The notes beneath the pieces were generated by a model. It saw only the letters and a program-made list of their open reading frames with translations, ran no database searches and was not told the DNA's origin. Below are positions 57,726-64,000 of a stretch of 64,000 nt of DNA, piece after piece. Positions within the stretch are counted from its first letter, which is position 1. The number at the start of each line of letters is the position of its first letter. The DNA lies in contig NZ_LVWA01000007.1 of the NCBI RefSeq assembly GCF_001907195.1, positions 62,001-126,000 on the forward strand, read 5' to 3'. Source of the DNA: Pontibacter flavimaris (GTDB taxonomy: Bacteria; Bacteroidota; Bacteroidia; Cytophagales; Hymenobacteraceae). The position numbers and the translations under genes were made by a program.

Positions 57726-59171
57726 TTGGACTTCCATTCTTTTAACCTACACGAGGATGTGCTGACGGGCATCAACTCCATGGGCTACAACAACCCCACC
57801 CCCGTACAGCAGCAGGCTATCCCGCTGATCCTCGAGCAGAAAGACCTGATTGCCTGCGCCCAGACCGGCACAGGAAAAACGGCAGCCTACCTGCTGCCGC
57901 TCATCGACCGCATTTCGAACGAGGGCTACGAGCACACCAGCACGCTTATTCTGGTACCAACCCGCGAGCTGGCCAAGCAGATAGACGAGCAGGTAGAAGG
58001 CTTCGGCTATTTCGCCTCCGTTAGCTCCATTGCCATTTACGGCGGCAACAAAGGCGATGACTGGGAGCAGCAGAAACGCGCCCTCACCACCGGCGCCGAC
58101 ATCATCATCGCCACGCCGGGCCGCCTGCTCTCGCACATGGCCATGGGCTACGTAAGGCTGGACCAACTCAACCACCTGGTGCTCGACGAAGCCGACAAGA
58201 TGCTGGACATGGGCTTCATGGACGATCTGATCAAGATCATCAGCCAGCTGCCCAAGCAACGCCAGACGCTTCTGTTCTCGGCTACTATGCCTAAGAAAAT
58301 TCGTGACCTGGCCCAGCAGATCCTGCAGCAGCCCGCCGAGGTAAACCTGGCCATCTCCAAGCCAGCCGAAGGCATTGATCAGCGCCTCTACCTGACATAC
58401 GACAACCAGAAACTGCCTTTGCTGGAGCACCTGCTGCGCGAGCTGGAGGTGCAAAGTATGATCATCTTCACGTCCCGCAAATCCAACGTGACCCCGATCG
58501 TGCGCTCGCTTAAGAAGATGGACTTCACGGTAGAGGGCATCTCCTCGGACATGACGCAGGATGAGCGCGAGAAGGCACTGCAGGGCTTCAAGAACAAGCA
58601 ATACCAGATCGTGGTAGCCACCGACATCCTCTCCCGGGGCATCGACATCGACAGCCTGAGCCACGTGGTGAACTTCGACATGCCGCAGGACGCCGAGGAC
58701 TACGTGCACCGCGTGGGCCGCACGGCGCGTGCCGCCTCCACGGGCATGGCCATCACGTTTGTGAACGAGAAGGACATGTACCGGGTACAGAAGGTGGAGC
58801 GACTGATCGAGCGGGAGCTGCCGAAGCTGCCGCTGCCGGAGAACTTCGGACCTGGCCCTGCCTTTGACCCTACCCGCAGAGACGGCGGCAACCCACGGCA
58901 CCGTGGCGGCAACAAGCCCGGCGCAGGAAACAAGGCAGACAGCCACCGCAGCAAGCACCACAGAGGCCCCAAACCCGGAGCACCACGCCCTGAGGGCGCG
59001 CAGCCGAAGGGAGAGGGCAACGACAGGCCGGTAAAACTAGCCGGGCAGGCGGGCGGCGAAGGCCAGGGCAAAAGCAGGAACCGCAACAGGAACAGAAACC
59101 GTAACAGGAACAAAGGCGATAATCAGGGTGGCAGCCCGGCAAGCAGTGCCACCACCACGCCACAAGTATAA
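57726..59171 (+). CDS. rhlE: DEAD-box RNA helicase, RhlE group
   Basis: 481 residues, TTG start (LDFHSFNL reads as MDFHSFNL). Motifs in order: Q motif with Phe upstream and GYNNPTPVQQQAIP, Walker A AQTGTGKT, PTRELAKQ, VLDEADKMLDMGF, FSATMP, VVATDILSRGIDID and HRVGRTAR. It unwinds RNA in ribosome assembly or decay. From about residue 380 the tail is basic and disordered, ending in Asn-Arg repeats (NRNRNRNRNRN) that probably bind RNA. Sits 15 bases upstream of pncA. Confidence 0.93.
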   Translation: MDFHSFNLHEDVLTGINSMGYNNPTPVQQQAIPLILEQKDLIACAQTGTGKTAAYLLPLIDRISNEGYEHTSTLILVPTRELAKQIDEQVEGFGYFASVSSIAIYGGNKGDDWEQQKRALTTGADIIIATPGRLLSHMAMGYVRLDQLNHLVLDEADKMLDMGFMDDLIKIISQLPKQRQTLLFSATMPKKIRDLAQQILQQPAEVNLAISKPAEGIDQRLYLTYDNQKLPLLEHLLRELEVQSMIIFTSRKSNVTPIVRSLKKMDFTVEGISSDMTQDEREKALQGFKNKQYQIVVATDILSRGIDIDSLSHVVNFDMPQDAEDYVHRVGRTARAASTGMAITFVNEKDMYRVQKVERLIERELPKLPLPENFGPGPAFDPTRRDGGNPRHRGGNKPGAGNKADSHRSKHHRGPKPGAPRPEGAQPKGEGNDRPVKLAGQAGGEGQGKSRNRNRNRNRNRNKGDNQGGSPASSATTTPQV

Positions 59172-59185
59172 ACCCAACAAGTATC

Positions 59186-59800
59186 ATGCGCGCTTTACTG
59201 CTGATAGACATACAGAACGATTTCCTGCCGGGCGGCGCTCTGGCCGTGCCGGAAGGGGATGCCATCATCCCGATCGTGAACCGGCTGCAGAGCCAGTTTG
59301 AGCTTGTAGTGGCTACCCAGGACTGGCACCCGCCGCAGCACAAGAGCTTTGCCTCCCAGCACGAAGACAAGAACGTGTTTGAGGTGACGGACCTGAACGG
59401 GCTGGAGCAGGTGCTGTGGCCTGACCACTGTGTGCAGGGCACGTTTGGCGCTGAGTTCTCGGCGGAGCTGGAGCAAAACCGCATCGAGGCGATCTTCCGT
59501 AAGGGCACCGACCCGGAGGTGGACAGCTACAGCGGCTTTTTTGACAATGGCCGCCGGAAAGACACCGGACTTGCCGGCAGCCTGCGGGCCAAGGGGGTAA
59601 CGGAAGTATACTTGGCCGGCCTCGCCGCTGACTTCTGTGTGTACTTCTCAGCCAGGGATGCGCAGGCCGAGGGCTTTAAAGTATACTACCTGGAGGATGC
59701 CGTCAGGGCCATCAGCGCGGAAGGCCTCGGGAAAGCCAAAGCAGACCTGGTGGAACGGGGCGTACAGCTTATACCCAGCCACACCTTGCTACTGCAATAA
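59186..59800 (+). CDS. pncA: Nicotinamidase/pyrazinamidase
   Basis: 204 residues. It turns nicotinamide into nicotinic acid in NAD salvage. Catalytic triad: Asp8 in LLIDIQNDFLPGG, Lys106 in FRKGTDPEVDSYSGF, and Cys151 in AGLAADFCV. Metal-site residues are in TQDWHPPQHKSF (Asp46, His48, His52) with DHCVQGTFGAEF behind. Length and order are normal. Probably co-transcribed with the helicase; terminator at 59819-59847. Confidence 0.95.
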   Translation: MRALLLIDIQNDFLPGGALAVPEGDAIIPIVNRLQSQFELVVATQDWHPPQHKSFASQHEDKNVFEVTDLNGLEQVLWPDHCVQGTFGAEFSAELEQNRIEAIFRKGTDPEVDSYSGFFDNGRRKDTGLAGSLRAKGVTEVYLAGLAADFCVYFSARDAQAEGFKVYYLEDAVRAISAEGLGKAKADLVERGVQLIPSHTLLLQ

Positions 59801-60120
59801 AGTATAAATCCGACAGAGAGCCACCCTTTACCGGGTGGCTTTTTTTATGATCCCATACCATAGGAGCAGTTACAGGCAAATAATCTACCCGTCAATTCCT
59901 GTACTCACAACTGTTGCTATATGGTTTATCCAATAAATATTTTATACTATATATACTCTATATTAAAATTCTGCGTTATCTTTCCAAACACAAAAACTTT
60001 TTGGGCAGGGATAGGCTGGACGGCCTTGGGAATTTAGGGGAAAGTGAGAGCCTGGAAGTATAAGTATAGGCTCGCTTATACTTGGTGCATTACCGTACGC
60101 TCACACTAACCTAAGTATAC
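59801..60120. other. Spacer between pncA and the TonB-type receptor gene
   Basis: 320 bases: the pncA terminator, an AT-rich stretch around 59935-59990 (ATATTTTATACTATATATACTC), and several AAGTAT/ATACTT copies near 60056-60118, the last just before the receptor ATG. No small gene is evident. Confidence 0.5.
59819..59847 (+). terminator. Terminator after pncA
   Basis: AGCCACCC (59819-59826) pairs with GGGTGGCT (59833-59840), followed by seven T. Confidence 0.9.
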
Positions 60121-62571
60121 ATGAAACAAACCTTCCTGCTGGCCCTGTGCCTGATGCTCTGTTCCATTTCCTGGGCCCAGAGCCCTCCCACCGGCACCAT
60201 TACAGGGATAGTGATAGACTCCGCTACCCAGGCTCCACTCAGTTATGTTACCGTGGTCGTCAGTCCGCCAGACAAGGACGAGGCCCTGAAAACCACCTTC
60301 ACGCAGGCTAACGGTAGCTTTGAAGTGACGGGATTGCCGCTGTCCCCTTACAAGCTTATACTTACCTATGTGGGCTACAAGCCCTTCTCGGTGCAGGTGC
60401 CGGCGGTGGAGGCAGGCAAGGCCACTGACCTGGGCAAGCTCCGCATCGTTACCTCGGCCAAGCAGCTGCAGGAGGTGGAGGTGACCGCTGAGAAACTGCT
60501 CGTGACCCAGGACATCGACAAAATCGGCTACAACGTAGAGTTCGACCCGGAGAGCAAGACCTCCACGGCCCTGGAGATGCTCCGCAAAGTGCCCATGCTC
60601 AGCCTCGACGCCGAAGATAACATACAGCTCAACGGCAGCAGCAATTTCAAGGTGCTGGTGAACGGCAGAAACTCCACCCTCTTTGCCCGCAGCCCCAAGG
60701 ATGTGTTCCGCAGCATGCCGGCCAACACCATCAAGCGCATCGAGGTGATCACCGACCCACCAGCCAAGTATGACGCTGAAGGCATTGGCGGCATCATCAA
60801 CGTGATCACGCACGACAAGCCGCAGAACGGCTACAACGGCAGCGTATACTTCTCGCAGGCGATGCCCGACAGCCGCTTCGGCTCCGCCAACATCAGGGCG
60901 AAAGTGGGCAAGCTGGGCATTTCGGCCTACGGCGGCGCCAACAGGTTTACCAGCCCCGATTCCTATTCCACTTTTGAGCGACGCGACAACAGCACAGGCA
61001 CCACCTTGCGGCAGCAGGGCCAGGGGAGCAACGAGAACCAGTACAACTACTTTAACAGCGAGCTAAGCTATGAGATAGACACGCTGAACCTGCTCACGGC
61101 CAAATTCGACATAAACAGGAGCGAGTTTGAGTCGGCGTACCTGCAGACGGTGGAGGAGTTTAACATTGGGCGCGACCGCACGCAGGCCTTCGAGCGCAAC
61201 ACCTACGGCCTGGGCTCCTGGGGCAGCTACGAGGTGGGGCTGGACTACCAGCATACGTTTAAGCGCAACAAAGAACAGCTGCTCACACTCTCTTACAAGA
61301 TCGGCGACAACTCCAACGCCAACGACTCGGACCTGGAGTTTGTGCCTACCCTGAACTACACAGGCCCCGTTGGCACGCGCACGCAAAACGACGGCAAATC
61401 CATAGAGCAGACGGCCCAGGTGGATTACGTGCATCCCTTTAAAAAGCATACCCTGGAGGTGGGCGCCAAAACCATCCTGCGCGATAATGGCAGCGACTAT
61501 TTTTACCGCAACTATAACCCCGAAACGGGTACCTATATTGAGGTGCCAAGCCTGACGAACGAGTTTGATTACAACCAGGATATTTACGCCGCCTATACTT
61601 CCGCCAGCCTTCGGTACAACAAATGGGGCATTCGCGCGGGCGCCCGCCTGGAGCAAACCGTAGTAGATGCCAACTTCAAGTCTTCCAAGTCAGTGGCCGA
61701 CCAGGATTACCTGAACCTGATTCCGAGCGCCACGCTGACGCGCACCCTCAAAAACATGGCTACCCTGAGACTGTCTTACACGCAGCGCATCGAGCGGCCC
61801 AGTTTGTGGTACCTGAACCCGTACGTGAACCGGCAGAACGAGAAAGCCATTTCCTTTGGTAACCACAAGCTGAAAGCTGCTACCAGCCACGTCTTTAGCC
61901 TGGGCCATAGCATGTTTAAAAACGGCAAATCGCTAAACAGCACCCTGACCCATACGTTTACTAACAATGCCATCCAGAGTTATACTACCTTTAACCCCGC
62001 CGACTCGGTGAGCAGCACGACCTACGACAACATCGGCAGAAACAACACCACGACCCTCTCCATCAACAGTAACGCCACATTTTTCAAGAAACTCAGCGTG
62101 AACCTGAATGGCTCCATGTCTTACAGCCAGCTTAGCGGCAACATAGCAGGCGTTAACCTGAAGAACAGCGGCATCAGCGGGAACGTCTACAGTTATGCCA
62201 GCTACAGGTTCGAGAAAAACTGGCGGGCCGGCGTAAACCTGGGCTACTACGCGCCGCGCGTCATGCTGCAGGGCGAGTCGGCCGGGCAGTTCTGGAACGG
62301 CTTCTCGCTGAGCAAGAGCTTCCTGAAGGACGAAAAGGCGAGCATCAGCCTCTCGGTACAGAACCCGTTCGGCAAGTACTATACCGGCTACAGCGAGCTG
62401 AGTGGCCTGAACTTCGAGCAACGCAGCGAGTACCGTCATGTTCGTCGCCGGGCCAACATCGGCTTTAACTACAGGTTCGGCAAACTGAAAGTGGACATTA
62501 AACGCACCAAGCGCGGCATCAAAAACGATGACCTGAAAGGCGGCGAGAGCACCGGCGGAGGCGGTAATTAG
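60121..62571 (+). CDS. TonB-dependent-receptor-like outer-membrane protein with an N-terminal carboxypeptidase-like domain
   Basis: 816 residues. A signal peptide (KQTFLLALCLMLCSISWAQ) is followed by a CarboxypepD_reg-like domain (GTITGIVIDSATQAPLSYVTVVV...GYKPFSVQVP). Next comes a plug-like domain (ALEMLRKVPMLSLDAEDNIQLNGSSNFKVLVNGR...IKRIEVITDPPAKYDAEGIGGIINVIT), then a large barrel of the OMP_b-brl_3 type. The C terminus after the barrel is basic (VDIKRTKRGIKNDD) and ends Gly-rich, which is unusual. No TonB box is clear. The ligand is unknown; no SusD-like partner is adjacent. Confidence 0.88.
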   Translation: MKQTFLLALCLMLCSISWAQSPPTGTITGIVIDSATQAPLSYVTVVVSPPDKDEALKTTFTQANGSFEVTGLPLSPYKLILTYVGYKPFSVQVPAVEAGKATDLGKLRIVTSAKQLQEVEVTAEKLLVTQDIDKIGYNVEFDPESKTSTALEMLRKVPMLSLDAEDNIQLNGSSNFKVLVNGRNSTLFARSPKDVFRSMPANTIKRIEVITDPPAKYDAEGIGGIINVITHDKPQNGYNGSVYFSQAMPDSRFGSANIRAKVGKLGISAYGGANRFTSPDSYSTFERRDNSTGTTLRQQGQGSNENQYNYFNSELSYEIDTLNLLTAKFDINRSEFESAYLQTVEEFNIGRDRTQAFERNTYGLGSWGSYEVGLDYQHTFKRNKEQLLTLSYKIGDNSNANDSDLEFVPTLNYTGPVGTRTQNDGKSIEQTAQVDYVHPFKKHTLEVGAKTILRDNGSDYFYRNYNPETGTYIEVPSLTNEFDYNQDIYAAYTSASLRYNKWGIRAGARLEQTVVDANFKSSKSVADQDYLNLIPSATLTRTLKNMATLRLSYTQRIERPSLWYLNPYVNRQNEKAISFGNHKLKAATSHVFSLGHSMFKNGKSLNSTLTHTFTNNAIQSYTTFNPADSVSSTTYDNIGRNNTTTLSINSNATFFKKLSVNLNGSMSYSQLSGNIAGVNLKNSGISGNVYSYASYRFEKNWRAGVNLGYYAPRVMLQGESAGQFWNGFSLSKSFLKDEKASISLSVQNPFGKYYTGYSELSGLNFEQRSEYRHVRRRANIGFNYRFGKLKVDIKRTKRGIKNDDLKGGESTGGGGN

Positions 62572-62576
62572 GCCCT

Positions 62577-62634
62577 AAAGTATAAAGTATAGCCAAGCTG
62601 AAACTGTGATCGGTTGGGCTATACTTTATACTTT
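62577..62634. terminator. Long dyad built from AAGTATA copies after the receptor gene
   Basis: A perfect 18-bp inverted repeat: AAAGTATAAAGTATAGCC (62577-62594) and GGCTATACTTTATACTTT (62617-62634), with a 22-base loop. It starts six bases after the stop. AT-rich with a T-rich 3' end, so it may act as a weak terminator or 3' stabiliser. Confidence 0.6.
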
Positions 62635-62742
62635 CGGTTTATATATTGTACTAGCGGAGGATTTAAGAAATTCCGTACATAGTGCAGATAAGCCGAATAG
62701 ACTTCTGTTTAGCCACAAGTTATGGGTAATTAAAACAATAAT

Positions 62743-63252
62743 ATGCACAGCTTTGATGACTTAATATACAGAAGTATAGCATTTACATTGAATGCATTGG
62801 AAGAAGCGAATTCAAAAATATTACATGAACTTCAGACAGGGGCATCAACTATTGCTGTTAAGAATTTACAAATGATTCAATTACAAAAAGTAATATTAGC
62901 TACTGGTATGTTTTCCATGTTTGAATCAATATTACAGGAAGAGTTATCATGCCGCAACGGTTTCGAAGAGGCCAAAAATATACTTATTCAAAAAGGAAAA
63001 GATGAACTCCATGACCGTTTCATCAACTTCTATTATGCTATTAATGTACTTGAACATGGCAAAGGGAAAAGCTATGACGCACTAGTAGCAAAATCTGGCT
63101 CATTACCCTTTAGGATAAAATTACCAGGAGAAAATTTCTTTGAAGAAGGAGATGTTTCAGAAGTTTCTACATTAGTAGAGGTAGATGACCAGTTCGTTTT
63201 AAACTGCGCTGATTTGATAGAGCAGATTTCTAAAGAGATAAGGATTGAATAA
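62743..63252 (+). CDS. AT-rich orphan protein of unknown function
   Basis: 169 residues, soluble, mostly helical in the first two thirds (SFDDLIYRSIAFTLNALEEANSKIL, FINFYYAINVLEHGKGKSYDALVAKSGSLPFRIKLP), then an acidic end. The segment AINVLEHGKGKSYDAL with its preceding Arg loosely recalls HEPN-type helices, but no clear Rx4-6H motif exists. The codons are much AT-richer than all neighbouring genes, suggesting horizontal gain. No partner gene is present. A complete frame with an ordinary ATG. Confidence 0.7.
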   Translation: MHSFDDLIYRSIAFTLNALEEANSKILHELQTGASTIAVKNLQMIQLQKVILATGMFSMFESILQEELSCRNGFEEAKNILIQKGKDELHDRFINFYYAINVLEHGKGKSYDALVAKSGSLPFRIKLPGENFFEEGDVSEVSTLVEVDDQFVLNCADLIEQISKEIRIE

Positions 63253-63408
63253 TAACAACCCATAACAACACCTAATCGTCAGTCTTCGGCCGACGGCCTT
63301 GCCCGTCGTTTAGCCCAACCGTTCCTCACCCCCAAAAACCTTTCTCCCCCAGCCATAGTTTAAAATCTGGTACTTCCCTAACTTAACGGGACCGATAAAG
63401 CGACCAGC

Positions 63409-64000
63409 ATGTGGTTTACCAAATCATTTGAGGAGGTTGTGGCAGACCTCGATGCCAATCCCGCCCAGGGCCTCTCGGGGGAAGAGGCAAAAGCCCGACT
63501 GCAAAAGTATGGACCCAATAAACTGAAGGGCAAGAAGAAGAAAAGCGTCCTACAGATGTTCCTGGCCCAGTTGCAGGACTGGCTGATTTACGTGCTCTTC
63601 GCGGCCGTGGTGATCACGATGATTATGGGTGAGTACGTCGACAGCATCATCATCCTGGCCGTGATCATACTGAACGCCATACTGGGCGTGGTGCAGGAGG
63701 TAAAAGCCGGTAACGCTATCGAGGCGCTGCAGAAAATGGCCTCGCCCAAAGCCCTGGTGCGCCGCGATGGCACAGTGCAGGAGGTGGACGCTGAAACCCT
63801 TGTGCCCGGCGAGATGCTGATACTGGATGCCGGACGCTACATTGCCGCCGACGCGCGCCTGGTGGAGTCGGCAAACCTGCAGGTGGAGGAGTCGGCACTC
63901 ACCGGCGAGTCAGTGCCCTCCACAAAAGACGCGACCCAAATCCATACTTTAGAAACGCCCCTCGGCGACCGCTTCAACTCTGTTTTTATGTCGACGCTGG
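63409..64000 (+). CDS. P-type cation-transporting ATPase (partial, right edge)
   Basis: The first 197 codons, cut by the window end. It starts WFTKSFEEVVADLDANPAQGLSGEEAKARLQKYGPNKL, the N-terminal domain of P-type ATPases of the Ca2+/Na+ (P2) class. Two helices follow (LIYVLFAAVVITMIMGEYVD, IIILAVIILNAILGVVQEVKAGNAIEAL), then the actuator domain with LTGESVP. The phosphorylation site lies beyond the window. Probably a calcium-type export pump. Confidence 0.9.
   Translation, partial: MWFTKSFEEVVADLDANPAQGLSGEEAKARLQKYGPNKLKGKKKKSVLQMFLAQLQDWLIYVLFAAVVITMIMGEYVDSIIILAVIILNAILGVVQEVKAGNAIEALQKMASPKALVRRDGTVQEVDAETLVPGEMLILDAGRYIAADARLVESANLQVEESALTGESVPSTKDATQIHTLETPLGDRFNSVFMSTL

Noticed and set aside
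57747-58961. 404-codon open frame antisense to the DEAD-box helicase
   Set aside because: The helicase motifs are complete on the plus strand. The antisense product has Val/Leu/Gln/His-rich composition typical of reversed GC-rich codons and no recognisable fold.
62743-63252. HEPN RNase or abortive-infection toxin assignment
   Set aside because: The helices loosely resemble HEPN, but the Rx4-6H motif is missing and no antitoxin or nucleotidyltransferase gene is adjacent.
1-64000. AAGTATA copies as promoters (TATACTTTG resembling TAnnTTTG)
   Set aside because: The copies occur equally inside genes and in both directions, and the spacing differs from the consensus by one base, so they cannot generally be promoters.

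Overview
The window looks like chromosomal DNA from an aerobic Bacteroidota bacterium of the order Cytophagales, most likely Hymenobacteraceae (Pontibacter-like). This is an inference from gene content and style: many Sec lipoproteins, a TonB-linked beta-barrel receptor with an N-terminal carboxypeptidase-like domain, almost no Shine-Dalgarno sequences, several TAnnTTTG boxes of the Bacteroidota -7 type, and GC-rich coding DNA. No rRNA, tRNA, CRISPR array, prophage or complete insertion sequence was seen. The right edge cuts a P-type ATPase.

Layout. 1-335 is repeat-rich intergenic DNA. 336-8400 holds a secreted M3 peptidase, a porin / BCCT transporter / universal-stress-protein operon and a membrane M50-like metalloprotease. 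8557-14519 holds a ClC transporter with CBS domains, a DUF4168 protein, YceI, beta-carbonic anhydrase, an aldo/keto reductase and ElaA. 14520-15216 is a repeat cluster. 15217-24919 holds a Bcr/CflA efflux pump, an RluE-like enzyme, small lipoproteins, an FGGY kinase, an HTH protein, a META lipoprotein, a disordered Tyr/Arg-rich protein and a PhoD-like phosphatase. 24988-29458 is a pair of secreted amidohydrolase-fold proteins. 29459-30788 is the largest repeat cluster. 30789-42456 is half of respiratory complex I on the minus strand (nuoH, two unrelated genes, nuoI, J, K, L, M, N) ending in a purF-like gene. 42576-47567 holds methionine aminopeptidase, a YgiC-like ATP-grasp with a YgiB-like lipoprotein, glutamate racemase and an RDD protein. 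47658-52338 holds an SPW protein, an ABC-F ATPase and two secreted proteins. 52339-53055 is a third repeat cluster. 53002-54028 is phenylalanine hydroxylase with its leader. 54274-64000 holds a conserved hypothetical, a CoA-transferase, YebC, a 28-residue membrane protein, a RhlE-type helicase, nicotinamidase, a TonB-type receptor, an AT-rich orphan and the ATPase.

Most striking signals. (1) A short leader ORF at 53056-53145 has ten tyrosine codons in 17 and is followed by a strong intrinsic terminator 33 bases before the phenylalanine hydroxylase start: a textbook arrangement for attenuation of the tyrosine-making enzyme by tyrosine supply. (2) The hexamer AAGTAT/ATACTT is enormously over-represented over the whole window, inside and between genes: about 34 in the first 10.2 kb and about 22 in the 1.3-kb spacer at 29459-30788, against roughly 3 and 0.4 expected from base composition. 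(3) Intergenic clusters carry families of small hairpins whose stems change with compensating substitutions while loops or flanks stay fixed, plus a ~240-bp interspersed repeat in three copies. (4) A 28-residue single-helix membrane protein with its own terminator lies at 57233-57319.

How genes work together: the porin, BCCT carrier and UspA protein form an envelope-to-cytoplasm osmolyte/stress unit; the NuoH-N set supplies the membrane arm of complex I plus NuoI and must rely on NuoA-G encoded elsewhere; PhhA links phenylalanine to tyrosine supply; PncA feeds NAD salvage; MurI, Map, YebC, RluE and the ABC-F protein are housekeeping.
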